The notes beneath the pieces are model-generated. The model was not told the origin of the DNA. It did not search any database and saw nothing but the letters and a program-made list of their open reading frames with translations. A stretch of 64,000 nucleotides of DNA from Burkholderia aenigmatica (lineage in GTDB: Bacteria > Pseudomonadota > Gammaproteobacteria > Burkholderiales > Burkholderiaceae): the NCBI RefSeq assembly GCF_902499175.1, contig NZ_CABVQC010000006.1, forward strand, positions 1 to 64,000, given 5' to 3'. This document shows positions 9,216 through 18,108 of the stretch, one piece after another. The translations under genes were made by a program, and so were the position numbers. The number at the start of each line of letters is the position of its first letter. Position 1 is the stretch's first letter.

Positions 9216-10773
9216 GAGCGGCATTGTGCCGGTTTTCCAGCGACTCGCCGAGCGGAGTGCGACGTTCGACAATTGCTATGTCGGCAGCATGGCGTGTATT
9301 CCTGCCCGCAGGGAATTGCATACCGGGCGCTACAACTTCCTGCATCGAAGCTGGGGGCCGCTCGAACCGTTCGACGATTCGATGCCGGACATGCTTCGAC
9401 GCAAGGGCATCCATACCCATCTGGCCAGCGATCATCCGCACTACTGGGAAGATGGCGGCGCGACCTATCATACGCGGTACAGCAGCTGGGAGTTCTTCCG
9501 CGGGCAGGAGGGCGACCCGTGGAAGGGGCAAATCCGGCGGCCGCCGATGCCGACGCGGCTCAAGGGGGCGCTGAACGAAAAGGCCGCGCGGCAGGACTTC
9601 GTCAACCGCCAGTACTACCCGACCGAAGATCTCGATCCGAAAACGCTGACTTTCGACGCAGGCGAGGCGTTCATCCGGGAAAATCACGATGCGGAGTCGT
9701 GGTTGCTTCAGATCGAGACTTTCGATCCCCATGAACCATTCACCAGTTATCCGAAGTATCGCGATCTTTATCCGCGAAAGAATACGGACGCGCATTTCGA
9801 CTGGCCGCCATACGGTCCTGTTTCCGACAACGAGACCGACGAGGACATCCGGCATGCACGAGCTGAATATGCCGCGCTCGTTTCCATGTGCGATCACTCG
9901 CTGGGCCGGGTTCTCGACCTGATGGACGAACTGAATCTGTGGCGGGACACCATGCTCATCGTGTGTACGGACCATGGATACATGCTGGGAGAACACGGCT
10001 GGTGGGCCAAGACGGCGCAACCCTGGTTCGACGAGCTTGCGCATACGCCGCTGTTCATCTGGGACCCCCGCTCCGGTCGTGCGGGCGTTCGGCGCCAGTC
10101 TCTCGTGCAGATGATCGACATCGCACCGACGCTCCTCGATTTCTTCGGCTTGCAGGCGACACCGCGCATGCAGGGCGTGGCGCTCGGGAAAACCATCGAC
10201 GAGGATCTTCCGGTCCGGGAAGCGGCACTATTCGGCATGCATGGCGAACATGTCAACGTGACGGACGGGCGTTATGTGTACATGCGCTCCGGACCCGATC
10301 CGGACCGAAATGCGCCGCTGTTTGAATATACGTTGATGCCCACGCACATGCGCGAGATGTTCCGCGTCGAAGAACTGCAAGATGTCGAGCTGGCGGGGCC
10401 GTTCCCGTTTTCGCAAGGCGTGAGCATGATGAAGATCGTCAGCCCGCCCATTGGATACTCGTATCGTGCCGGTACGCTGCTATTCGATTTTCTCGCGGAT
10501 CCTGCGCAGGCGCCCCCGCTGTTCGACGACGCCGTCGAGCATCGCATGGCGACGCTTGCACGCGACCTGATGCGCGCCAGCCATGCACCGGACGAGCAGT
10601 ATGAGCGCCTGGGTTTGCCGGCCACGGGCCCGGTCGATTGCGATCAACTTCTCGCCCGTGCCCATGCGGATCGAGCCGAGGCGCTGCGCCTGCATCCGGC
10701 TGCCCGTGCGCTAGCGATGCGCGCTGAAGTGGAGAACCGGCGCGTCCGTTCCGACGCCGTGCCGGACCGGTGA
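9214..10773 (+). pseudogene. sulfatase, 5'-truncated
   Basis: About 519 residues of an arylsulfatase-type (PF00884) protein, similar to the remembered group with HTGRYNFLHRSWGPLEPFDD. The formylglycine-type motif C-I-P-A-R is present, as are C-terminal metal-site stretches (DTMLIVCTDHGYMLGEH). Full-length relatives begin with about 27 more residues. These hold the first metal-binding Asp and end in ...TPNF-x-RLAER; here homology starts only at VFQRLAERS (about 9235). Upstream bases belong to the divergent DUF2071 gene. The remaining frame has no stop or frameshift, so the loss looks recent and the enzyme is probably dead. Base composition is slightly lower in GC than its neighbours. Confidence 0.72.
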
Positions 10774-11140
10774 GCGGAGCGGGAGGGTCGTCGGCCGTTC
10801 GTCGATGCTTGCGAGACGATGCGCATCCGTTCCGCTTGAGGGGCTTGCGGTCCGTCAGAAAGAGCGAGCCGATCGGCGATGCACGAAGGCTTCCGGCTTG
10901 CGGTTGACCCGGTACTGTCGAATGCAAAAAACCGCGAGGGCTTCACAGCCTTCGCGGGTTGTGTTCTTTCGGGCGAGCGTGCTGGGTTCCGCCCGACAGC
11001 ACGGATCTGCAGCCGTCATCCAGCCATCGGGGTGCGGAATCCGACGTGTCCCGGATGCGCGTATTCAGCGTCGAGATGTTCACGCTGCCGTTGCTGCCGG
11101 ACGTGACGTCGTGCCGGGTAGTGGCGGCTTGAGGCGTTCG
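10774..11140. other. intergenic, terminator but no gene seen
   Basis: About 370 bases between the truncated sulfatase and deoC. No open frame here resembles a known protein. It contains the hairpin at 10930-10960 and otherwise nothing I can interpret. Confidence 0.5.
10925..10960 (+). terminator. rho-independent-type terminator
   Basis: An A-run (10925-10930) precedes a stem of CCGCGAGGGCT (10932-10942), loop TCAC, and AGCCTTCGCGG (10947-10957; one G-T pair). This is followed by GTTGTGTTCTTTC. The layout fits termination downstream of the sulfatase gene, and the A-run would supply a T-run in the opposite direction. Confidence 0.65.
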
Positions 11141-11821
11141 TCAATACGCCGACTCGCTGCCACCTTGATCGGTCACGATCGCCACCCCCGAGCTCGTGCC
11201 GAGCCGCGTCGCGCCGGCCTCGATCATCGCGAGCGCGGCCGCGCGGTCACGTACGCCGCCCGATGCCTTCACGCCGAGCACGGGGCCGACCGTGCGGCGC
11301 ATCAGCGCGACATCCGCGAGCGTCGCGCCGCCGTGGCCGAACCCGGTCGACGTCTTCACGAACGCGACGCCGAGATCGCGGCACATCTCGCACACGCACA
11401 CCTTCTCGTCGTCGGTCAGCAGCCCCGTTTCGAGAATCACCTTGAGCGGCACCGCGCCGCATGCGCGGTGCACGGCTTCGATATCGGCCTTCACGTCGTC
11501 GGCGCGGCCGCTCTTCAGCGCGCCGATGTTGATCACCATGTCGATCTCGCCGGCGCCTGCCGCGATCGCGGCGGTTGCTTCAAATGCCTTCGCGGCCGAC
11601 AGCCCGGCGCCGAGCGGAAAACCCACCACCGCGCACACGAGCACGCCGGTATCGGCCAGCTCGCGCGCGGCGAGCGGCACGTTCGCCGAATTCACGCAGA
11701 CCGAGTAAAAGCGATGTTCGGCCGCCTGGCGGCAGAGTTCGCGGATCTGCGCGTCGCTCGCGTCGGGCGCGAGCAGCGTGTGATCGATGGTTTGAGCGAG
11801 TTGGGCGTTGGAAAGCGGCAT
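11141..11821 (-). CDS. deoC: deoxyribose-phosphate aldolase DeoC
   Basis: 226 residues, class I aldolase cleaving 2-deoxyribose-5-phosphate to glyceraldehyde-3-phosphate and acetaldehyde. Schiff-base Lys is K156 in [10 protein letters not shown]. The assisting Lys is K185 in GVKASGG, and D94 in [10 protein letters not shown] completes the catalytic set. The length is normal for the short bacterial form. It is divergent from deoR and completes the pathway begun by the kinase at 15231. Half-sites shared with the deoK promoter lie in its upstream region. Confidence 0.95.
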   Translation of the reverse strand: MPLSNAQLAQTIDHTLLAPDASDAQIRELCRQAAEHRFYSVCVNSANVPLAARELADTGVLVCAVVGFPLGAGLSAAKAFEATAAIAAGAGEIDMVINIGALKSGRADDVKADIEAVHRACGAVPLKVILETGLLTDDEKVCVCEMCRDLGVAFVKTSTGFGHGGATLADVALMRRTVGPVLGVKASGGVRDRAAALAMIEAGATRLGTSSGVAIVTDQGGSESAY

Positions 11822-11840
11822 GTTTCAGGACTCCACGGAG

Positions 11841-11861
11841 CGTGTGCCGGAAGGGCACACG
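11841..11861. promoter_or_regulatory. perfect hairpin in the deoC leader
   Basis: CGTGTGCC-GGAAG-GGCACACG: 8-base perfect arms, 20 bases before the deoC start on the minus strand. It would form a stem in the deoC mRNA leader or act as a protein-binding palindrome. Which of the two is unknown. Confidence 0.4.
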
Positions 11862-11868
11862 TAAAGTT

Positions 11869-11895
11869 GATGTTTTCACATCGGTTTGTTACAAA
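11869..11895. promoter_or_regulatory. candidate DeoR operator, deoC-deoR intergenic region
   Basis: Two small palindromes lie side by side: GATGT-TTTC-ACATC (11869-11882) and TTTGT-T-ACAAA (11885-11895). The first contains TCACAT, which occurs with ATGTGA three times in the deoK promoter (16216-16244). The shared half-site at both deo promoters suggests the DeoR binding sequence, but this is inference from two sites. Confidence 0.45.
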
Positions 11896-11967
11896 TACGA
11901 CATTCCGGCCGGGCCCGCGCGCCCGGCACGACAAGCGACGGATGCGACGGACACGCAGGATACTGGC

Positions 11968-12738
11968 ATGGAAACGAAGAAGGGCGAACGGATCAAGACA
12001 CTGATGAACGTGCTGCAAGGGCAGAACGCGATTCATCTGAGGGAAGTCGCCGAGCTGTTCGGCGTCTCGGAAATGACGATCCGCCGCGATCTCGCGGACA
12101 ATCCGCATGGCTTGAGCCTGATCGGCGGCTATGTGACGCGCCACTTCGCCGCGCAGCGCAGCGACATCGGCGAATACGTGGTCAGCGCCGAGAACAACCG
12201 GCAGACCGAGGAGAAGCGCCGCATCGGCAAGCTGGCTGCGCAGTTCGTGACGACCGGCGACACGATCTTCGTCGACTGCGGCTCGACCACGCCGTTCGTC
12301 GTCGACTTCATCCCGGACGACCTCGAATTCACCGCGGTCTGCAATTCGCTGAACGTATTCGCGAAGCTGCAGCAGAAGCCGCATTGCAGCGTGATCCTGT
12401 GCGGCGGTGCGTACCATCGCAAGAACATGGTGTTCGAGTCGGTGGCCGAGACGGGCATCCTCGACACGGTGCGCGTGTCGAAGGCGTTCATCTCCGCGGC
12501 CGGCGTGAGCGACCGCTGCGGCGTGACCTGCTTCAACTTCCACGAAGTCGACGCGAAAAAGAAGGTGATGGAGCGCGCGCAGAACCGCTTCCTGCTCGTC
12601 GACCATACGAAATTCGACGAAGTGCGCGCGGCCTATTTCGCCGAGCTGACCGACTTCAACTACGTGATCTCGGACGGGCAACTGAGCCGCCGCTACGAAA
12701 CGACGATCCGCGAACATGGGATCGCGCTCGTGACCTGA
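11968..12738 (+). CDS. deoR: deoxyribose operon repressor DeoR
   Basis: 256 residues. The N-terminal winged helix-turn-helix has HLREVAELFGVSEMTIRRDL at 23-42. The C-terminal DeoRC sugar-phosphate sensor domain has DCGSTTPFV near 98-106 and FTAVCNSLN. Alignment by eye to the remembered E. coli DeoR is good along the whole length (METxxxERI start, LCGG, SAAGV, VDHTKF), better than to other DeoR-family members. It is divergent from deoC and convergent with the deoK-P-epimerase operon. The likely effector is deoxyribose-5-phosphate, as in E. coli. Confidence 0.9.
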   Translation: METKKGERIKTLMNVLQGQNAIHLREVAELFGVSEMTIRRDLADNPHGLSLIGGYVTRHFAAQRSDIGEYVVSAENNRQTEEKRRIGKLAAQFVTTGDTIFVDCGSTTPFVVDFIPDDLEFTAVCNSLNVFAKLQQKPHCSVILCGGAYHRKNMVFESVAETGILDTVRVSKAFISAAGVSDRCGVTCFNFHEVDAKKKVMERAQNRFLLVDHTKFDEVRAAYFAELTDFNYVISDGQLSRRYETTIREHGIALVT

Positions 12739-12760
12739 CGCCGCGCGGCCGCGCATCGCT

Positions 12761-13813
12761 TCACGCATTGCGTGCTTCCGCCGCGCTCAGGTAGCCGGTG
12801 ACGACTTCGAAGCGGCGCGTCGCGCCCGGCGCGAGTGCCGCGACATGGCCTTTGCGGCGTTCGGCTTCATAACCCTCCGGCTCGCAGGTCGACGGCAGCG
12901 CGAACGCGGCGACCTGCTGGTCCGCGTTGTGCAGGATCCAGCGCGTCGCGTGCGGGAATTGCTCGGGGCGGTAGGCGGTGTGGAAGGCGCCGCCGTCCGG
13001 GTGCTCGAGCAGGAAATGCGCGACGCCGCTTGCATCCGTTGCCACGTCGTTCATGAAGAACACGATCTCCGGGTCGTACAACGCGGGCGTATCGAGCGTG
13101 TGAAGCCGTTCCGGTTCGCGCGCGAGCGTGGCCGTGTAGTCGCGCCATGCGGCGGTCGGCTTCACGTGCGCGGGCACGCTGTCGCGCAGCCGCAACCCGC
13201 CGCGCGGCTGCGACTGCACGAAACGGCCGCCCGGCACGTACACGTAGTTCAGGTGGGCCATGTACATCAGGTCCATCGACGTGCCGGCGAGGTTCGTCAC
13301 GTCCATCGCGATCGTCATCTGCGCGGCGTGCTCGGCGAGCCGCACCGACGGGCGCGCCACATAGTGGCTGCCGAAACCCTGCACATATTCATATTCGCCG
13401 GTCACTTCGACGAACGCGCCGCGCGCATCCGCGCCGACGACCAGGCTCGCGCGATCCATCGGCGCGCACGGCATCTCGCCGTGCAGCGCATGCGTGTCGT
13501 CCGGCCCCGGGCAGCCGTTGCGCAGCAGCCCGCTGTGGAACATGAAGCAGCCATAGGTATCGATGATCGATGCCGCGCGCTTCGGCTGCCGGAACATGTG
13601 CTTCATCGTCAGGTCGCAGCCGTCGAACGCGGCGGCCCAGATCATCTGGCCGAGATATGGCAGCACGACGATGTGGCCGCGACGGTTCTCGAGCTTCAAC
13701 GCCTCGACGCCGGACGGATACGCGAACGCGGTGACGGTCAGGCCGTCGGTGCGGTACAGCGTGCGCGGCGTGTCGCGGAAGTCGTCGCGCCGCAGTTCGA
13801 TTTCGCCTCGCAT
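12761..13813 (-). CDS. DUF4432/aldose-1-epimerase-like protein (DeoX-like)
   Basis: 350 residues of the galactose-mutarotase fold, with conserved blocks FHSGLLRNGC, ALHGEMPCAP and MYMAHLNY. It is the third gene of a minus-strand operon (kinase, permease, this gene), 2 bases after the permease stop. The same order occurs in the enterobacterial deoQKPX operon, whose last gene deoX has no assigned function. A mutarotase role for deoxyribose would fit but is inferred. No signal peptide is seen; cytosolic. Confidence 0.75.
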   Translation of the reverse strand: MRGEIELRRDDFRDTPRTLYRTDGLTVTAFAYPSGVEALKLENRRGHIVVLPYLGQMIWAAAFDGCDLTMKHMFRQPKRAASIIDTYGCFMFHSGLLRNGCPGPDDTHALHGEMPCAPMDRASLVVGADARGAFVEVTGEYEYVQGFGSHYVARPSVRLAEHAAQMTIAMDVTNLAGTSMDLMYMAHLNYVYVPGGRFVQSQPRGGLRLRDSVPAHVKPTAAWRDYTATLAREPERLHTLDTPALYDPEIVFFMNDVATDASGVAHFLLEHPDGGAFHTAYRPEQFPHATRWILHNADQQVAAFALPSTCEPEGYEAERRKGHVAALAPGATRRFEVVTGYLSAAEARNA

Positions 13814-13815
13814 GC

Positions 13816-15189
13816 TTACGCTCCCGACGTGTTGCGCGTGGCGGCGTAGCGCGCGGACGCGTTGCCGTCGGCGGCCGCGTCGGGCGTCGCGGCCGGCAGG
13901 TGGCGCAGGCAGTAGAAGCCGTAGTAGACGATCACGACGAAGCACGCGAGCGGCACGACGAACGCGAGCTGCATGTTGCCGCCCGTGTGATCGGAGATCA
14001 GCCCCTGGATCAGCGGCACGACCGCGCCACCGACGATGCTCATCACGAGGATCGAGCCGCCGTACTCGGTGTCCTTGCCGAGCCCGTCGATCGTGAGGCC
14101 GTAGATCGTCGGCCAGCACGGGCCGAGGAACACGCTCACGCCCACGGCCGCATAGACGGCGGTGATGTTGTGCACGCTGATCGTGTAGGCAAGCAGCACG
14201 ATGCACAGGATGCCGTAGACGATCAGCACCTTGGCCGGGCCGACGCGCTTCATCACGAGCGTCGCGACCAGCTTGCCGACGAAGAACGCGAAGAACGTCG
14301 CCAGCAGGTAGTGCGATGCGCCGCGCTCGGTGAGGCCGCCGATCTGCATCGCGAGCCGGATCGTGAAGCTCCACACGCCGACCTGCGCGCCGACATACAG
14401 GAACTGCGCGACGATCCCCGCGACGAAGCGCCGGTTGCCGAACAGGCGCGCCAGCGTGCCGCGCGCGTCGATCCGGTGCGTGGCCACGCTGGGGCCGTTG
14501 CCCTTGCAGGCCGGGTAGGGTGTGAGCGCAAACACGATGAACACGGCGACGAGCACGACGATCAGCCATTTGTACGGCTCGAGCGTGGCCTGGATCATCG
14601 CGAGCTGGTGCACGTGGGCTTCGGCGGCCGACATCGCGGCGAGCTGCGCATGCGACGCGTCGCCTTCCTTGAAGATCAGGAAGCTGCCCATGTACACGCC
14701 GGCCATCGCGCCGAACGGATAGAACGTCTGCGAGATGTTCAGCCGCCGCGTGCTGGTCTCGCGCGGGCCCATCAGCGTCGAATACGAGTTCGACGCGGTT
14801 TCGAGGAACGACAGGCCCGCCGCGATCACGAACAGCGCGACGAGGAACATCCCGTACTTCGCCATCGACGCGGCCGGGAAGAACAGCAGGCAGCCGGTCG
14901 TGTAGAGCAGCAGGCCGACGAGGATCGTCGTCTTGTAGCTGAACTTCTTCACGACGGTCGCGGCCGGAATCGCGAGGAAGAAGTAGCCCAGGTAGAACGC
15001 GGACTGCACGAATGCCGATTCGAAATCGGACAGGAAGAACGACTTCTTGAACTGCGCGATCAACACGTCGTTCAGGTTCGCGGCGGTGCCCCACAGCGCG
15101 AACAGGCAGCACAGCAGCGTGAATGCGAAGAGCGGCGTGCGGTTCAGGTAATAGCCGTCGGGGGTGTGTTCGATTCTGGCTCGGCCCAT
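13816..15189 (-). CDS. deoP: FucP-family sugar:proton symporter, probable deoxyribose permease
   Basis: 457 residues with about 12 membrane helices, major facilitator superfamily of the fucose-permease branch. Family blocks include FALWGTAANLNDVLI, ETASNSY and GPCWPTIYGLTIDGLG. GGAGACACC precedes the ATG. It lies between the deoxyribokinase (41 bases upstream) and the mutarotase-like gene, matching the K-P-X order of deoQKPX. It should bring 2-deoxyribose across the inner membrane. The symbol rests on context, since FucP-type transporters vary in substrate. Confidence 0.8.
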   Translation of the reverse strand: MGRARIEHTPDGYYLNRTPLFAFTLLCCLFALWGTAANLNDVLIAQFKKSFFLSDFESAFVQSAFYLGYFFLAIPAATVVKKFSYKTTILVGLLLYTTGCLLFFPAASMAKYGMFLVALFVIAAGLSFLETASNSYSTLMGPRETSTRRLNISQTFYPFGAMAGVYMGSFLIFKEGDASHAQLAAMSAAEAHVHQLAMIQATLEPYKWLIVVLVAVFIVFALTPYPACKGNGPSVATHRIDARGTLARLFGNRRFVAGIVAQFLYVGAQVGVWSFTIRLAMQIGGLTERGASHYLLATFFAFFVGKLVATLVMKRVGPAKVLIVYGILCIVLLAYTISVHNITAVYAAVGVSVFLGPCWPTIYGLTIDGLGKDTEYGGSILVMSIVGGAVVPLIQGLISDHTGGNMQLAFVVPLACFVVIVYYGFYCLRHLPAATPDAAADGNASARYAATRNTSGA

Positions 15190-15230
15190 GGGTGTCTCCT
15201 TCCCAATTGTCTCGTCGATGAAGGCGCCGT

Positions 15231-16157
15231 TTACATGCCGGCGTCGCGGAGGAAGCGTTCGAACGTCGCGGTGTCGGCGTACGACTTCTGCGTGCCGAGG
15301 CCCGTGACCGAATGCGCGGCGTACGCGGATGCGTAGCGCATCGCGTCGACCGCGTCGCGCGACGCGGCGTAGCAGCGCGCGAAGCAGCCGATGTACGCAT
15401 CGCCCGCGCCTGTCGTGTCGCGCGCGTCGACCGGTACGCCCGGCACGTGCCGCACGCCGTCGCGCGATACCAGCAGCGAACCGTTGCTGCCGAGCGTGAC
15501 GAGCACGTGCTTCAGCCCGCGCGCGACCAGCGCTTCGGCGGCGCGCGCCGCGGTGTCGCGCGAATCGACCGGCATGCCCGACACGATCGCGAGCTCGGTT
15601 TCGTTCGGCACGAAGAATTCGACGGGACGGATCCGCTCGAAATCGAGGTCGGCCACCGCGGGCGCGGGGTTCAGCAGCACCGGGATGCCGTGCCGCGCGC
15701 CGAAGTCGATCGCGTGATAGACGGTGTCGAGCTCGATCTCGAGCTGCAGCACGATCAGCGCGCATTCGGCGAGCTGCGGCGCGGCCGCGTCGATGTCGGT
15801 CGGCGTCAGGTGGCGGTTCGCGCCCTTGACGATCAGGATGCTGTTGCTCGAATCGGGTTCGACGAAGATCGGCGCGACGCCGCTCGGCACGCCGGCGACC
15901 TTGCGCACGTGTGTGGTGTCGATGCCCTCGCGCTCGAAGTTGCGGATCGTGTTGTCGGCGAAGACGTCGTCGCCGACCTTCGTGACCATCACGACGCGCG
16001 CGCCGAGGCGCGCGGCCGCGACGGCCTGGTTCGCCCCCTTGCCGCCGCAGCCGAGCTCGAAATTCGGCGCTTCGAGGGTTTCGCCCCGGGCGGGCATGCG
16101 GGCGACATAGGTCACGAGGTCGACCATGTTGCTGCCGATGACGGCGATTGTCTCCAT
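15231..16157 (-). CDS. deoK: deoxyribokinase (ribokinase/PfkB family)
   Basis: 308 residues. PfkB family signatures are the substrate-side GCGGKGANQA (36-45) and the ATP-side DTTGAGD (247-253), with D253 the catalytic base. It resembles the remembered Salmonella/E. coli DeoK more than RbsK, for example IGSNMVDL at the N-terminus, the SSNSIL segment and LQLEIELDTVYHAI. It phosphorylates 2-deoxy-D-ribose to the 5-phosphate used by DeoC. It is the first gene of the operon, with a promoter region rich in ATGTGA repeats. Confidence 0.88.
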   Translation of the reverse strand: METIAVIGSNMVDLVTYVARMPARGETLEAPNFELGCGGKGANQAVAAARLGARVVMVTKVGDDVFADNTIRNFEREGIDTTHVRKVAGVPSGVAPIFVEPDSSNSILIVKGANRHLTPTDIDAAAPQLAECALIVLQLEIELDTVYHAIDFGARHGIPVLLNPAPAVADLDFERIRPVEFFVPNETELAIVSGMPVDSRDTAARAAEALVARGLKHVLVTLGSNGSLLVSRDGVRHVPGVPVDARDTTGAGDAYIGCFARCYAASRDAVDAMRYASAYAAHSVTGLGTQKSYADTATFERFLRDAGM

Positions 16158-16215
16158 CTGCGTCTCTTCCTTGGTATGGGGTGCGCCGCGCGCGTGGTCG
16201 GCGGCGGCGTGCAAG

Positions 16216-16244
16216 ATGTGACAATAAAATCACATAAAATGTGA
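16216..16244. promoter_or_regulatory. triple ATGTGA/TCACAT operator before deoK
   Basis: Three 6-base half-sites: ATGTGA (16216-16221), TCACAT (16230-16235) and ATGTGA (16239-16244). The last two form a perfect palindrome with an AAA centre. The set sits 59-87 bases upstream of the deoK ATG in an unusually AT-rich patch. TCACAT recurs in the deoC-deoR intergenic region. The best guess is a DeoR operator array; a CRP-type site is less likely because the arms are close together. Confidence 0.5.
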
Positions 16245-16497
16245 GAATGCAATCATATGATGTTCGGAGGGTTACTCTCCAGGTCGGCGCGCGTGCGGCG
16301 GCTTCTCGGCGAAATCGAGGCTTCTGCCGGGTTTTTGTGTGATGTCGTACAAGAATGACGAGGCAAGAGCCCGGCGCTGCGGGGTGCTGCTGGAAGAGGT
16401 CGTGCCGATCGGGCGTGTGGGTCGCCGGGCGTGACGGGGCGGCTCGGCCGAGCCGATGGTGGCCAGTCGGGCGCGTTCGTGCGGGCGTGCCCGGCGC

Positions 16498-17175
16498 TTA
16501 TGCGTACGCGGCGATCAGCGTGTCGAGATTGCGCTGTGCGAGCGGCGTGAGCGGCGCGAATTCCGCCGATTGAAACAGCGGGACCTGTGCGCGCAGATGT
16601 TCGAGCGCCTGCCTGCGGCCCGTGCGGAATGCTGCCGACGGCGCATCGGGATCCTGCGCCCACTCGCGTGCGATGGCACGGTCGTATTCGCGCAGCCGAT
16701 CGGGCGCGGCCGCGAGGATCGCGAGATCGGCGTCGAGAAAGATCCGCCCGGCGCGTTGCAGCTGCAGAGTGGATGCGAACGTATCGGGCAGCCGATGCGA
16801 TTTCGTTGCGAGCACGAGATCGTGCGCAACGGATACGTGCGAAGCGTGCGCATGCAACCAGGCTTCGCTGCAATGGGCGTTCGTGACCTGCACGAGCCAT
16901 TGCGCGCTGCGTGCTTCGTTATCCGCGTAATCGGGCAGCGTCGTCGCGTACACGAAGTCGTGCGCCCATACCGCGAGTTCGATCGCCGGCCACAGCGGTT
17001 CCGCGCGATACGGCGCGAGATGCGCGAACAGCTCGGCCAGGTGCGCGAGCGTGTGGTAGTGGCGTTGCGGTTCGCGATATGCGTGCTCGACCAGCGGCCA
17101 GATGGCGGCCGTGCCGAAGCGCGCGTCGCAGGAGGCGCACAGCGTGCGGGCGAGGTCGGGGGCGAGGGCGGTCAT
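16498..17175 (-). CDS. HD-superfamily metal-dependent phosphohydrolase-like protein
   Basis: About 225 residues from the ATG at 17175. The metal-binding pattern is HYHTLAHL (39-46), then A-H-D at 71-73, followed by DNEARSA near 85-91. This is the arrangement of the predicted HD-superfamily hydrolases annotated in many proteobacteria. The substrate is unknown, possibly a nucleotide. The start was chosen because the upstream in-frame codons are Arg/Pro-rich and unlike the family. It stands alone between the deo locus and a 450-base gap. Confidence 0.75.
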   Translation of the reverse strand: MTALAPDLARTLCASCDARFGTAAIWPLVEHAYREPQRHYHTLAHLAELFAHLAPYRAEPLWPAIELAVWAHDFVYATTLPDYADNEARSAQWLVQVTNAHCSEAWLHAHASHVSVAHDLVLATKSHRLPDTFASTLQLQRAGRIFLDADLAILAAAPDRLREYDRAIAREWAQDPDAPSAAFRTGRRQALEHLRAQVPLFQSAEFAPLTPLAQRNLDTLIAAYA

Positions 17176-17247
17176 GGGTGGCGAGCGGCGCGGGCGGGCG
17201 ATGCGCGCAGCATAGCAAACGCGGCGGCGCGGGCTGCATGAATGCAT

Positions 17248-17703
17248 GAGATTCGTCGCGTGTGGCGCGCTGACCAGCGCTGCGGCAAGACATCAGTCCG
17301 TGTCCGTCGTCTCGAGACATGGCGCGTCGGGCGGTGCGAGCGCCCGACGCGACATGTCATGTGGCGTCGTGGAAGCGGGCGGGGCAGGGGCGCGGCGCCT
17401 GAAGTCGACGGCGATGCCCCGCGTCTCGCGCTGGCGATTGACACTTCGAAGTCGTTGGCGCAACGTCATGAACTGCACGAAGCCTTGGGCCGTGAAAGGC
17501 GATAGTCGTCGTGATACTGTCATCTGCGCGTTCCGTTCCGTACCCGGGACGCGAGCGGTGTGCGATCTCAATGGACGACAGGCAACCGATGCCATCTGTC
17601 GAGACAATCTTCCATGATGACGCGTCGTAATGTGACTGGCGGCCTGCGAAACACGGTGCACGGGCCGTCACCGAATGGAACACGGCTGAACAGGTGAACC
17701 GAT
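17248..17703. other. intergenic, large hairpin but no gene seen
   Basis: About 450 bases between the HD protein and the small protein at 17704. No coding frame resembles a known family. The one clear structure is the 18-base-arm inverted repeat at 17316-17358. Base composition becomes lower in GC toward 17520-17703. Confidence 0.5.
17316..17358. repeat. long inverted repeat, 18-base arms
   Basis: Arms 17316-17333 (GACATGGCGCGTCGGGCG) and 17341-17358 pair at 17 of 18 positions, around the 7-base loop GTGCGAG. No T-run follows and no gene ends close by; the HD gene on the minus strand begins 141 bases away. It may be a structured extragenic palindrome or an RNA stem of unknown purpose. Confidence 0.7.
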
Positions 17704-18108
17704 ATGAATACTGGAACACATTCCCACCAGGCAGAACACTGCGCCCGCATCCGGACCGCGCTTCTCGATTTGCACCGGACACTGGTCGAACTTGAGCGTC
17801 GCGAGTATGAGAAGACCCATGGGCACCAATCGGCCGGCGATTTTCTGCAGGTGATGGCCTTCGACGATTCGATGAAGTGGCTGGAGCCGCTCAGCCGACT
17901 GATCGTCATGCTGGACGAAGCGCTGGATCAAGAGGGTGAGCTGGAGCTGACGCCGACGGTAGTCGTGGCAAGAACACGGGAATTGCTCAAGCTGGACCGT
18001 GCGTCCACGGACGCATTTGCGACGCGTTATCTGTATCACTTCGACAACTCGGCCGATCTCGCGGTCGACCACACGGCGTTGTTGAAGCTCATCGGCAACG
18101 TTGCGTAG
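17704..18108 (+). CDS. conserved-looking hypothetical protein, all-helical
   Basis: 134 residues, acidic and without Cys clusters, signal peptide or membrane helix; predicted mostly helical (LLDLHRTLVELERREYEKTHG, RLIVMLDEALDQEGELE). The final 40 residues are less charged. No family is recognised. ATG is preceded by GAACAGGTGAACC, a weak ribosome site. It is followed after about 240 bases by the M17-N-domain gene on the same strand. GC content is visibly lower than that of the surrounding housekeeping-like genes. Confidence 0.6.
   Translation: MNTGTHSHQAEHCARIRTALLDLHRTLVELERREYEKTHGHQSAGDFLQVMAFDDSMKWLEPLSRLIVMLDEALDQEGELELTPTVVVARTRELLKLDRASTDAFATRYLYHFDNSADLAVDHTALLKLIGNVA

Noticed and set aside
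7339-10044. 901-codon open frame on the minus strand
   Set aside because: It runs antisense through the DUF815 ATPase and sulfatase genes and overlaps the DUF2071 gene. Its Arg/Pro-rich composition is typical of shadow frames in high-GC DNA and no domain is seen.
11163-11180. TTGATCGGTCACGATC as an FNR-type box
   Set aside because: Lies inside the deoC coding region and the second half-site does not fit.
13900-15336. 478-codon plus-strand frame opposite the permease
   Set aside because: Antisense to the FucP-type transporter; composition (Arg, Glu, His, Asp runs) is that of a complementary frame.
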